Made by a program: the position numbers and the translations under genes. From assembly GCA_012845835.1 (NCBI GenBank), contig JABAKD010000016.1, forward strand, positions 1,916,359 to 1,980,358: a stretch of 64,000 nucleotides of DNA, in the 5' to 3' direction. Source of the DNA: Undaria pinnatifida. Its lineage: Eukaryota > Sar > Phaeophyceae > Laminariales > Alariaceae. Within the stretch, counting starts at the first letter, position 1. Every line of letters starts with the position of its first letter. The notes under the pieces were generated by a model, which worked only from the letters and a program-made list of their open reading frames with translations, was not told where the DNA came from and did no database searches. Positions 21,826 through 34,500 of this stretch are shown here, piece after piece.

Positions 21826-24800
21826 TCACGACCCCAACTCATCGCGAAGCATGTCAACAACCCGTCGCCACGAGCCCGCATCGGCGTCCGCATCGTAGCA
21901 GAGGCCAGCGTCTCTGTCCCCTGCCCCCGTTTTTTCGGGCCGCGTGAAGGCATGCATGGCGCTGCCCTCGTACCTCACGACCTCGAGGTTTGCTCCGCGT
22001 CGCACGAATTCTTCCTCCATCGCTTGCACCTGCCGTATTGGCATCATTGGCGGGGCACAGCACACCGCCGTGTTTTCGTCACAGCGCTGACTGCAGTAGG
22101 GTTAAAGAAAACAACAACTGGTATTTCACAGTTTATTGGGGTACTCTATGGCGGAAGCTTCAAAATGTGTCTGTCCGAAGAAAGCGCGTTCGTCCGTTTG
22201 CTTGAATAAACACTGCCAATGAAGCTTGTAACAAAATAAGTAAAACACTGAGCAAGTAAGGCACATAATAGTGTGCAAATTTTTCAATAACTCGCCCTTA
22301 CCCACCGAGCAAATACCGCATATAACGAAGGCAAAAGCAGCGGGCAAGCCACTATAATCACGCCAGTCGTCACACGTCACGTCACCTGCTCTGGCGGTAC
22401 GAACGGGTCCTCCGTAGCATGCAACACCAACACCCTCGGCCCGACCACAGCATCCTCCACCCCCGCGTCCCCCCCAGCCCCTGCCAGCATCGGCACGAGA
22501 ATCCCGTGCAACGACGCAACAGCCCTCAGCCCAGGCACCACAGGCGACGCCCTCGCGAGGTCCAACACGGCCATGCCCCCAAAACAGTACCCCACGGCGG
22601 CTATCTTATCCGGGTCCACTCCATCTAATTGCTTCAGGGTCTGAACAGCGGCGATAGCTCGGGCCTGCAGCAGGGAACGGTTTTCGGTGATGGACCGTCG
22701 GGCTGCGAGGGACTCGGCGCGGCCCCACAGTGCGCGGCCCGTCCCGAAGAGGTCGAGGGCGAAGGCGGCGTAGCCGAGCCTGGCGATGGCGTCCAGTTTC
22801 CACAAGACGAAATCTAAAATATCCAAACGATCCAGCCGTTATGCCGGGGAAGGGCGGCGGACGGCCGGGGGGGCGGGCGGGCGGGCCGGCGGGTGGTCTA
22901 GATTTAACCTCTTGGGAGTTCCACCGGCGTTTTTGGGGGCACACCACTTGGAAGTAGCGTGGGATAAGTAAATGGGATACCTATCAAAGAAAGATAACCA
23001 AGGTCAACCGCCGACATGGCGTGAATCAACTACCATACCGCAGTAGTAGCTGAACACTTGAAGCGGTTCGTCCGCAATGAGACCAGCTCAAATTTCGTTC
23101 GGCGTCGCACACGTTGCCCCTCGGTCGCAAGACCACAAACAGACCCGAGTGTTGTCGCTGTTCAACTATTTATCATCTGCCAAGCCGCGTGCGAGATTAA
23201 AAACAGAACACAATGTGAGGGAACACGTGGACGAAAAACAAATGTTGCGCAACAAATGCTTCCTCTCGAATTGAGCCTTCTAAAACCCGATCCCACCACC
23301 TAGATTCCACCACAACTCCGGCGTGAGTCTCTCCTCCAAATTCAGAGGCGTGCGAATTTACCTGGTACAGTAGAGGTCCCCCCATAAGGCGGTCTGAGTA
23401 AGGCGGCATTCCGATATAAGGCGGTCAAAATCGCTTGGCGCGACTGGTGAACGGCACTAAAGTACTCATAACCTGGAGTGAACAAGGCGGCTTTCCCCAA
23501 TAATTCGGTCATATTACTCTCTATTGCACACCTCCGTCTTACTGGGGGACCTTTACCGTATGTAGCCAGTAGCGACTACGCACGCTACAGTAGGGGACGA
23601 GTCCAAAATATTATTGGGAGGATAACCTCTTGAGGATCTCCTTAACTACTGTACCCAAAAACCCACTTTGAGAGAAGAAAAAAAAAGTGCAATTAGATTT
23701 TTTTTGTAAATCCCATGGCCTAGGTGTACTGCTGTCCAAGTATTACGAATGCTTTCGCGCAACACACACATTAGATTTTTCACGATATTAGGCATTTGCC
23801 CAGTTTAAGCTGCCCCGCCCGTCAGAAAATATGTTGGGGCCTGAAAAAGGCTACTACTCCTATCACATCACGCGCCGAACGTTCGCCTTTTACCTTCCTG
23901 CGGGCCGACCGCGGTGTGGGCGAGGATAACGCCCGGAAGCCGTGTCGGCAGCCCCTCCCCTTCCGGCCTCGCGGACAGACCCTGGAGGGTCGTTTGTCCG
24001 TCTTTGTATTCGATTACCTCGCGCCTGATGTGCCAGCAACGGTTGGCTTCGCCGGGACCTGACTGCTTCACGTCTGCTGCCCAGGCGCTGCGAATGACCT
24101 TGCGATGGATTCGGGGGGGCCGGGGGGGGGGGGGGTACTCAATTCGTGCATGGCCGTAGTCGTGTGACCATAGACCCTCGCATCCCTACCATGCCGGAAC
24201 GAAGCAAGGGGGGACGGGGGGGGGGTACAAACGCAGATCAACCAGGCTGTCAAGGGAATGGTGTTGTGTTTACGGCTTGGGCCAACTTCGACTAAAGATG
24301 GTTGAAATGTAACGCAACTCTGAACCCCAACCCTAATTTCAGCCCGAACCTTTCCATCGCTCAGGAAAAGTTATCGGACTTACGGTGTAAAAAAGAGGAC
24401 ATTGTGTGCATGATCAACCATTTCGTGGAAGCTGGGACAGGCCTTACGCATGCAATACTGAGGAACCTAGAAAGGGTTAGAGAGGGTTGTTCTCGGGGAT
24501 GGGGCCGGAAAAGTCGGCTAGAAAGTATATACCGCGCTATGGAACGTGAAGGTCGCGGGCGGGGGCTTGAGTCCTAATAAGCTGCTAAATATAGCGGACG
24601 TGGTGGTGGTGCTGATGGCTGCGCTTGGTCTGCTGTCGTGGTATTCGTTGAAATACTGACATCTGGGCCTGGGTCCTCCGGCTTTTTCACTGTAGTTGTA
24701 GATCGCAAGCGTGGCCTTCTCGTGTGCCATACGGTAGAGTGCACGGGTACAGGGGATAGGGCTGGGCGCGCGATCATACTATATCGTTGATACTATTGTA

Positions 24801-25069
24801 GCGCCCTACACATGATACTTGTGAAGCCTCGTACCCCACCGCCGTTAGCGGATCATATGGATATTTGCAACGGAAGCACGCCGTCGAATTTACCAGCCAA
24901 AGGCAAAGGGGGAGGTCGGAGATGAGGTGGCCGAAGCGCATCACAGAGCCAGATTAGCGATTCGGGTCACACAACTCACCGTGCCGGCAGCTTCGTTGGC
25001 GCAGGTCTGCTTTCCGGCGAGCGACGGCCACAATGCGTCGACATTGATCGTGTCGGCTGAGGACGACAT
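21826..25069 (-). CDS. Dienelactone hydrolase family protein (4 exons)
   Basis: Exons on the minus strand: 25069-24980, 24062-23894, 22813-22386, 22029-21826, giving about 296 residues with matching phases 0, 1 and 0. The enzyme is an alpha/beta hydrolase. Known relatives hydrolyse dienelactone or related ester substrates in the cytosol with a Cys-Asp-His triad, and all three residues are in place: Cys in AVGYCFGGMA, Asp in HATEDPFVPP and His in SAMHAFTRP. The N-terminal strand reads EVIEYKDGQTTLQG and the following core PGVILAHTAVG. The tail ends VDMLRDELGS. I chose the start MSSSADTIN. An in-frame upstream Met at 25222 would add 51 residues with a short hydrophobic run and cannot be excluded. 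The acceptor of exon 2 (CAG before TCAGGTCC) is the least certain border. The true substrate is unknown. Confidence 0.87.
23368..23558. mobile_element. 191-bp TA-flanked inverted-repeat element
   Basis: The left end CAGTAGAGGTCCCCCCATAA (continuing GGCGG) pairs with the reverse complement of the right end, CGGTAAAGGTCCCCCAGTAA (continuing GACGG), over about 25 bases with few mismatches. A TA dinucleotide sits on each side. This is the layout of Tc1/mariner-pogo type MITEs. There is no transposase inside. It lies in intron 2 of the dienelactone-hydrolase gene. Confidence 0.8.
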
Positions 25070-25507
25070 TGCTATTGCGCCGCGTTTCAATTGACCTTCT
25101 GCTCTTCTCGTACGAGGCCCGCCCGGACACTCCCAGCCTCTCGCAGAGGGGGTCACTGAGAGAAGTACGACCACCACAAACTTGCCTCCCCTTGTAGGTC
25201 TCCCGGGTAATCGCATCGGCACACCAAGCTCTGCTCTGCTCTCTCTACTCGCGCTGCACTACACTACACTCTACCTGGCACACACTGCTGCGAATTGAAG
25301 AAACATGACAGACACGCCTCACGTTTTTTATAGAAACCCCACAATCACGAAACGGCAAGATTGGTCGTAGACGTCTGCGACCACCGGCTTACGCTTTGTT
25401 TTCGTGTTGCTCATAGCCGCAGAGAGCTATCTACTCGCAAAGCAGCTCTAAAGCCTGTGCTGGGATCCATCTCGACAAGGAGAAAATCATAGCTCGCCGG
25501 GGGCGGT
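25070..25507. promoter_or_regulatory. Divergent intergenic spacer, probable bidirectional promoter
   Basis: A 438-base gap separates the chosen start codons of the dienelactone-hydrolase gene (minus) and the actin-like gene (plus). An A/T-rich TTTTTTATAGAAA at 25322-25334 could serve as a core element, but nothing else in the sequence proves it. If the upstream Met of the hydrolase is used, the spacer shrinks to 285 bases. Confidence 0.45.
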
Positions 25508-28500
25508 ATGGTAACCCAAGAAGATGAGGCAACGATTGTTGTCGATGTCGGTAGCTCGAGCGTAAAGGCCGGCTTCTCGGGAGAGGACACGCCGAGGGCT
25601 GTTTTTCCGTCTGTTGCCGAAGATCTGCATCTTTCGCCGGAGGATCTCTCGACGTATCGAGCAAGGCGTCCGGAGGTGATGAACAACGAGAAACTTATAC
25701 ATGATCTGCGGTGGTGTGCAGTTTAATCCCACCTCTGAATAGCTTCTCTGAGATGCACCACTCTTTATGTCAAGGCTCTCGAACCTCTCGTTGACCGTTG
25801 GGCTCATATCTTCGTCGAGCGAATTGGGATATTAGTAGCGTTACGGCCACGGCTTCGCCCGTGAAGGTAGGTATGCGTTTTCCGTAGTGGTAGGCTACGG
25901 TATAGTGTAGTACTCGTATTAGTAGTGTGCTGTGATGTACCACTCACTGGTACGGAAATGTAACGATCAGTGGAGTATAAATGTAAATTACAAATGACTC
26001 TTATATTTCGGGCCGTAGTCACTGGGTTGGTAGTATTTACATGGTGTGAAATGCATAGCAACAATAGTAGTACACTCAGCATTCCGCCACGGAGAACCAT
26101 TACTGCTATTTATCATTGCCACTAGACTACAACTACTACGGCAATATCAACTATTAATACTACTTCTTGCCACGTCCTGCTTGCTACGGATATCCCACAG
26201 TCCCCCGTGTGAAGGTCATACGCGCCCTGACCAATCAGCAACCGGCCGATGGCGATGGTGGTGGTGTTTCTACACCGTGCGGGGCGGAATGGATCAGGGA
26301 TGATCTCCGGTTTTTCCACGTTTGTTTTAGTTATAGACGTGTGTGGAGGGATTTCCGACCCGAGGATGGGATCTTATCCTCCCCGGGTAGGCGGGACCCT
26401 AGCTTTGCCCCGAGGGGCATCTCCCGCCGCGCGCTGGCTCCACGAGCCCGAGCCAATCAGCGATCAGTCAGTAGGGTTGTCGTTGCCGCACCGCCCGGGG
26501 TGGTATCGACCCGGGGGGCTCCCATTTTTTCCCCCGGGTTGTTGCATTTTTAGATACATGGAAAAAAAATATTGTCCGGGCGTGGGACCTTGTCATCCCC
26601 GGGTGCGGCGAGACCTCGACCCTTCCCCGAGGGGTAATTGTCCTCGCGCGCTGGCTCCATGAGTCCCAGCCAATCAACAATCAGCCGACGGGGTTAGGGT
26701 TTCCACACCGTGCGAGGCGGTATCGACCCGAGGGATCCCCGTATTCGTCCCCCGGGTGCTTGATGTCGATGGGTAGACAGAACGGGTATTGGTGTGAAAA
26801 ACACACATACCGGTACAGTACCTCTGGAATCTTTGTGAAATAAGCATATCATAGCATCAGCCACAGACGCAAAATCAACTGTGCAATACCAGGTAGCAGG
26901 TAAATATATCAATAGCGTTAGATTAAAGCGAACGCTTTCAGTAGATCACCCGCGATAAAAAACACCATCAGATCTCCCGGTGTCTTGTTTTGCGGTGTAT
27001 CAAAAGATCGTCGGCGGCTCTATCAACATAGTTTTATAGTCATTGTGGAAGAGTTACAGAATGCTCTCACTCCTGGTCACCATTCCCACGTACGGTAATT
27101 TCGATTTCCCCGAAGTGTAGAAGCAGATATGATACTTGTAGTGTCACTGAGAAGGAATAGTCTGTGAGATTGTTTTGGAAAATCTCTTCTACTCTCCAGC
27201 TCAACTTGTTGGAGCTTTTGCCCCCAACGACCTTCTGGACAAGGTGATGGTCACAGGCGTCTTCCATTCTGCTCCCCGATACTTGCCCTTGCCTTCATTT
27301 TTATCGCGCACAGATAGGATTTCAGCTTTCCCACTTTTCAGATTTTATGCTCATCGGTTTCCATCGAATTTTGACCGTGTGCCGCTGACTATTCCTTCGT
27401 CTGGCACGTGCTGTAGTCTAACAGGCTGACCATTCATAGCTAGTGCAATCAAACAGGCCAGCCCTTTCTATGGTGTTAGCGAGAGGGGATGGCCGTCGAC
27501 CACTGTATGTACCTGGTCGCGTGACTACGCAGGCTAGTGGGTAGTGGCTCGTAATGACATGCGAGTTATAGCTACCCTATAACTACTGCACGGCGTCTGA
27601 TCCGTTCTCGTTGCTTCGCTCAGAGTCGAGAATGTTACCTGGAGTACGGAAACAGCGAAGGCGAGGGCGACGCGATCCTCGGCAACCACCCGGTCCGCCG
27701 TGGGGTGCTTCGAGACATCGACGAGATGGAGAAACTTGTGGACAATCTTTTCAACTTCGAGTTGGCTGCATACAACGGCGCACACACCCCGGTGAGCCTG
27801 GCCGTGAGTTGGCTAGGCTTGACGGCTGCCGTAGGTATTGGCTTGGCTGCGAAGTGAGAGCCCAAAAAAAAATTGACATTTTAGGCATTTGTCGGGTATA
27901 ATTAAACACGTTGCACGCCACAAACGCGCACGCGGATGTATAAAACTTTGCGAATTTGAAGGCACGGAGTTTCGACACTGTACATATCTTGCCAGCAAAA
28001 CAGCCTCAGGCGGGTGCTACAATGAAAGCTTATCCTGAGGAACGGAGCTCCTTCACCTAAAGTGGTCACAATGCCATCCTTTTTGTGCAACATGAAAACC
28101 GTACATTTTCTTTTTTTGCCTCGGCGATGGGTTTTTGGGGGTCATGGGCTCCCGCTTTCAGATTACTAAAAAATAAGGTTTGGGGTGATGTACAGAGCTT
28201 CTCAGGTTATTGGACACAGACAAAAAAACGGTGCATCTTTATGTGGCCACGGTGTAGCCGGTGGTATCTTCGCCGTCACTTGCACGAGTGATGCTACAAA
28301 TCGCGGCTGTTGGTGGACCGTAGGATTCAAGAACATCATGGCATCGCTTCTTTTGTAAATTTATCCGGGGGGAGGGTGGGGGGCTACGCCCTTTTTCTGC
28401 CACCCTCGCTCTGAGCTTGGTGGCGGTGGCGACCGCTTGCGTGTTCAGAAGCTGAACAAAAAAAAAGTGAGTGTGTCAAGCGTTCATATGCGTCCTCTCG

Positions 28501-31500
28501 GCCTCTAAAATCAATCGCCTAACATGCCGTCAGGGCCTTGTCGCAGCGTCAAACCGAACCCGGCACAAGCAACTCAACACCTTTCAGCGAACAGCCGTCG
28601 TGGTTGTTTTTATCTCTTCCAGACTGCACCTAAACGACCAGGCCTTTGCCTCCTTGCTCTTTTACCTCAATGCCGCTCTAGGTGTTGATGGTGGAGCCGC
28701 CACTGAACGAGAGAGCGCAACGGCAGGATGTGGCAGCAATGATGTTTGAGACCTTCAAGGTGTGACCTTCGCACAGACCCTGTGCATCCACTTCTTGCTT
28801 TTACGGGTTTGATCTGAGTTTCTACGGCGTTATTGGGTTGCTTTTTTTTAATTCCCCCGTGAGCCTGTTAAACTCCTCTTTTTTTAGAAATTTCAGCCTT
28901 CTTTTTTCGTGACGGATACTACTTGGAATTATTTGTGAGATTTTTTTTTTTTGCAGTTCTCCACAAGGGCTAACCAATACAGAAAATAAACGGGGGGAGT
29001 TATACCACCGTAGAAAGGTTGCAAGTTTTCGGTCAAGTGTTTTTTTCTGGCTCGGTGGAGCTCTTCAAGCCAGGCAACTACCGGTTAGTCTAGGTTAGTC
29101 TGATACTCTTTAGGAGTACATATTCCGTTTAGGACTAGCGCATGGAAGTGGTGGCCGAATCGCGCGAGCGGATGCCTTTTGACGTCGTGTTTCTTCGAGG
29201 TGAGAGAAACCGGTTGGTCTCCTCGTGTTAGGAGCTCAGAAAGTTCTTAGAAAGTTATGCAGCATCCCTCCATCGTGGGATGGCTCAAAAGCTAACCATG
29301 TGTCCGTCATCACCGCAACGCAGGATTCAACTTTCTCTCGGCTGATAAAATAAAAAAAAAAATATATATATATATATATATGTACCAGGTAGGTCCCCTT
29401 TTGGGAGGCCAAAGAGAAGGAGAGAATCACCCAAAAAATCTGTGACGAATAAGGCATCGGCCTTGCGAAGAAGACGCAATGCTACTATTGAATATGGTAA
29501 AGGTACAATGCCGTTTTTTTTTTCTCTTTTTTTCGCTTGGGCTCCTCGCCTTGAGAAGCTCTGCATATCACCCCCCCGAACACACTTAATTGGAAAATAA
29601 ACAAAAGTCCCCCCATAGAATAATGTTGCGTGGTCTAGGCATACAAACGAAACAATGTTGCCAAAAAAGTAGCGAATTCCAACGTTTTTTGGGGGTTGAG
29701 GAGGTCCTGTCGTTCAGAAATCGTTTCCGCCTAAGAGCGGTATACCTTAACACATATATCGCAGAACGCGTTAGCGCCGGCTGACGGCGTGGGGTGTGTG
29801 TCAGGAAGGCGATGTACTAGGATTCACGATGTTTGGAATGATGCACGCTTAGCCCCCATGGTCTGCGCGGTTTGGCTAAGAGACCGCGGTTCTCGTCGTT
29901 TTTTGAGGGGGTGTATTCAGCAATAAAGGACACCTGCAAGGACACTTAACGAAGAAACATGAACATTTGAGTGCTGATTCCAGGCTGGGGTTTCGTATTT
30001 TGGAGACAGAGCATTCTACAATAGCTTCAACATAAAATACTGCGTCAAGTTTCTGACAATTCCTGTATATATCAGCCCCGAAAGGACGAGTACTGCCATA
30101 GAGGAATTAAGGTATTAAGGTATACCGATTTTTGGCTTTTTCGAATCTGGATGCCGGGTCCCCTTGACTTGTTAATAAAATCGTCGGAAGGGCGTTCTTG
30201 TTCTGCGTTAAATATTTTTTTGTATACCTGAGTCACAGCGTTTTTTGTTTCTCGGATTGCACTTTCAGTTTTCGTCCAAAATTAGCTCTTGGGGCGAGTT
30301 ATAGAGTATTTTTTGTCGAGCCACCACCCTCAGAAGGCAAAAAAAAGAGCCAGTGCACCTTTGCGCCGCAGCATGTCCCCCTGCCGGTTTCTTATTGGCC
30401 TGGCTTTTAAAATACATTTCGTAGGTGTCCTGCACCGCATACCTGGGTCCCAAACAAAACAGGTTTGACCCCTTTTGCAATCAATCGCATCCACGTCGTT
30501 GTCGGAAGAACGGGCTACTTGGGACTGGGAACTGGAGGTATTGTGCACTGAGTAGTAGATTTAATAAGCTGGAGAACCACTACGTAGTTGGTATCAATGG
30601 ACGTTGGCTGTATAGCACTACCCACAGAGCTGCAGAGTCATCTTACTCGGTATCTCAGCGCTCCAAGAAGAGAATATCGATGCTGTTTTTGAACGCCTGC
30701 AGGATCCTCCAACACCTGCCACGCCTATCCAACAACAGTCGAGTAGCTCTGACAGCAGCCGTATCTCTCAGCCTGACCAATCTCACCCAGCCCCTCTGAC
30801 AGCACGTACCACCTCTGCTGCAGAAGCACTCCCCACAGCATGTACAACCTCTGCTGTAGCACCCCCGAACTCACACCACCACCACAGTCAGCGGGTTGTG
30901 CTGTACAACCAACAATGAAGCAATATGATCAGTACACTATTTTTACGTTTTAGCACGCGATATTTTGCTCGCCCACGCGCGGATAAATGTATGTACCTTC
31001 CATGATATCCTTCGGGTGAGACAGCTGCGTCGATGATGCCCGTGGGTAAGGTAAGGAGGAGATACCCTCCTTTTTTGCCCGAGAGACTCTGTACCTCAAA
31101 CGAAACAAGCACTGCATGCAGGCGTTTTTGTGGTGCAGCGTAGCTAACACCTCCATGTCGGGTTCATGTATGGCAAACACAAAACCAAAAAACCTCAACG
31201 CTTAAGACCGCAAGGGGAACAGAGGGGTCGCTCACGCGAGCGACCCCGAGTCGCTGCAAAAAGAGAAGCCCCAGACGCTTGCTACGACAGAGGTGCACCA
31301 CGTTTTTTTTTTCTGGGGTCCCTAACTTTCGGAGCTTAAGACCTCTCCGAAAAAACTGATTTGTTTGGAGAGAAAAATAAAAACTGCTTTATCGCGGATG
31401 AAAAATCCCATGGCCTCGACACACGGAGAGAATCATCATGCAAAAACAAAATTGGCTATTATTTATTTTTTTTCCGACGAGCTTGGGTTAAGGAGCCCCT

Positions 31501-34500
31501 TCGTTCAGAAAACAACCATTTCACACGAAAACTGCTTATTCTATCGTAGCACGCGTCCCCACAAACCACCCCCTTGCACGATCCATCCACGTTTTGACCC
31601 TCTACCATGCTCGCCCGTACGTCGGTTGGCTTATTGACAAGTGCAGGCGACAGAACAAGGCGTGTTAACCCTTTCAGTATTCCGAAATCTATATTCCACA
31701 CCGACCCTCAGTAGATCGCTCCCCACAACCGGTGTGCTGTTCCAAACAAGCTACCACAAACACCGTCTCCTACCTGGAAAAACAAAAGTTATTTTGTACC
31801 CCTTCGCACCCTTTATGTGATTGGAAATTTACAAACTACCGGTAGTAGCTTGTGAGGGCGGTGTAAACAACCCACCAACCACACGCGCGTGTTTCTGAGC
31901 AGGTACCAGCGCTGAGCGTGTGCAACTCCGCCGTCCTGGCGATCTTTGCTTCAGGGAGGACCAGAGGGCTCGCCCTCGAGGTCGGCGGCGGTGTTGCTCA
32001 CGCAGTACCCGTGTTCGAGGGCTTCGCACTGAACCACGCCGTTCTGAGGCTGGAAGGGGCGGGGCAAGACGTCACTCACCGACTAAAGCTGATGCTGGAG
32101 GAGCGCGGGCACCACCACCTCTCGGTGAGACGGCGTGACCGGTGGCGGGATATTGAAGGGTGTGGGGACTCTACGAGAGGCTAATGTTGGCGTTGTGGTA
32201 GTAGCCTTTGTTAAATTACTGTGGTTTAGCGACCGTGGCGCACATTTACATTTGCTGATAACAGTCTTTCTTCAACTTTTGTTTAGCCAAATACTCAAAC
32301 ATCCCCCCTCCTCCTCTGCTCATACAACTACAGCGGAAACCCCAATGCAACGTAACAAAATACTAGTACTAGAGCTCTCCCCCATAATGGTGTTTTGTCA
32401 CGATTTGTCGATGACGTCCCATAACGCTACAAGCAGCTCAGCCAAATAAAGCAATGAAAGACACCAGGGCTTTTCACGGGTCGGGTCAAATCTCGCGGGT
32501 TGGGTCGGGTCATCAGAACCCGACCCGTGAGAATTTCGAGGCGTCTTGACCCGACCCGACCCGGCCCGACCCGCGATAATTTCGAGACGTATTGACCCGA
32601 CCCGACCCGACTCGCGAAAATTTCGACACGTCTTGACCCGACCCGACCCGACCCGACCCGACCCGCGAGATTTTTGAAAACATCCTGACCCGACCCGACC
32701 CGACCCGACCCGACCCGACCCGACCCGCGAGAATTCGAAGCCTATTGACCCGACGCGATCTGCAATATTTCGAAACCTCTTGATCCGACCCGACCCGACC
32801 CGTGAGATTTTAAAATGTTATGACCCGACCCGACCCGCGAGGTTTTGAAACCCCCTTGACCCGACCCGCGGGTCGGGTCATGACTCGTGAAAAGCCCTGA
32901 AGAAACACTCTCTCCTCTCCCTCTGTTTTTGTATGGTCCCCTTCGCTCCTCCAGTTTGACACGGTCCGAGACATAAAGGAGAAGCTGTGCTACATCCCGA
33001 CATGCCACGACAAGACCGCGTCAGAGGACGAGTATGAGCTTCCGGACGGAAGCACCGTGACGCTGGACAAAGAGTGCCGCAGCAAAGCCGCAGAGGTGAG
33101 GAGTCGACGAATAAAGTATGCAATACGTACAATAGCATGTGCTCAGCTTGGGGTTTTCACCTTCGAGAAATATTAACAGTTGTTTTATCCTCTTTCTCCA
33201 AGGTAGAAGTACAAGGTGATAGTTGCGTAATATTGGGAATCGTTTTCTGGTCACGCATCTTGATGGTTGGCGAATAAATACTTCATACGATAATAAAACA
33301 ACGAAGCACAGGCAGTAGCGTGGGAAGGGAGATTTCGTTCACGCATAGTGAGGTCAAGACATCATCTTATTTTCACCTCGTAGTTACAAGGGGGGGGGGG
33401 TCGCGGCGGGCTGACGCTCGCCTGCGGCTCCGTGGATGACCGCAACAGTCGGAGGTGCCATAGGGGAACAGAGGCCGTGAATGCGAGATTACGTACTGAA
33501 GGGGTACAAAATATAACAATGGCTGAGTGCAGAGAAAGAACGGAGAACCTAAAAAAACACACACGCTCACGTTTTTTGTAGCTGTTCGTACAGCAGCCGC
33601 ACCACACACCACTCGTCGTGTAGTGGCGGCAGCAGCAGGAGCAGTAGGAGCACACCCGACAGGAGATCAGCGCCGCATTGCTCGTGCGCACAAATATGCC
33701 AGATGAGGAGTTATTACCGTTTGGACTACCAACCATTTAAGCAACTAAAGCTTGTACCAAGCTGTGAAGACAATTGTTATTGCTGCCCCTGCGCGCTGCC
33801 CGGTGTGCGTGACAGTTGATATTCAATCCTGACGCGGGGGGAGAGGAGTTTGCAGAGCGGGCGATAGACGGGGGACTGGCGAACATGGTCATGCGAAGCG
33901 TTTCCATGTGCGACAAGGTGATCGTTCACCGCTTTTTGCTATCAAGAGCAAAATACAAATTGCAGTACGGACCCTCTCACAACAAACCGATGCAACGCTT
34001 GTTTTTATTCGTTGTTTTTTAGAAAGTGTACGCCCTGCTCTAACTTCAGTGTAACAGCTGCCGGATTTCTTGCTTCCCCGTACACTTTGGGCGTTTTTCC
34101 TCGTGGGGCTCTTTCTCATGAGAGGGCCGGCAGTGTACTCCGGACGTAAATATAGGGACCGTTGAGATTTAAATATGACTACCAAACGCTCCTTACATTT
34201 CCATTCAGATTGGTACGATAGGACGATATACAACCCCAGGAATAAGAAATACTCTAAAAATAACGTATGGGTCGCTTTTTTGCGACGATAAGATTTTGTT
34301 TGGATTAAGAAAGCTGAGTGCTACACTTAAGTCACACATAGGAAGCCTTTTCTTAAGGCCGTTCCGAGGTTGGTGTTACAAGTCAAGTACTAGAGCATGC
34401 TATGCTAACAGGTTTGCATAATCTTTTTCGGAGGTTCCCCACTTGAACGGCCCAATACCTCAGCCAAAAAGCTGACGTTACGAAAACTGAAACCGATAAA

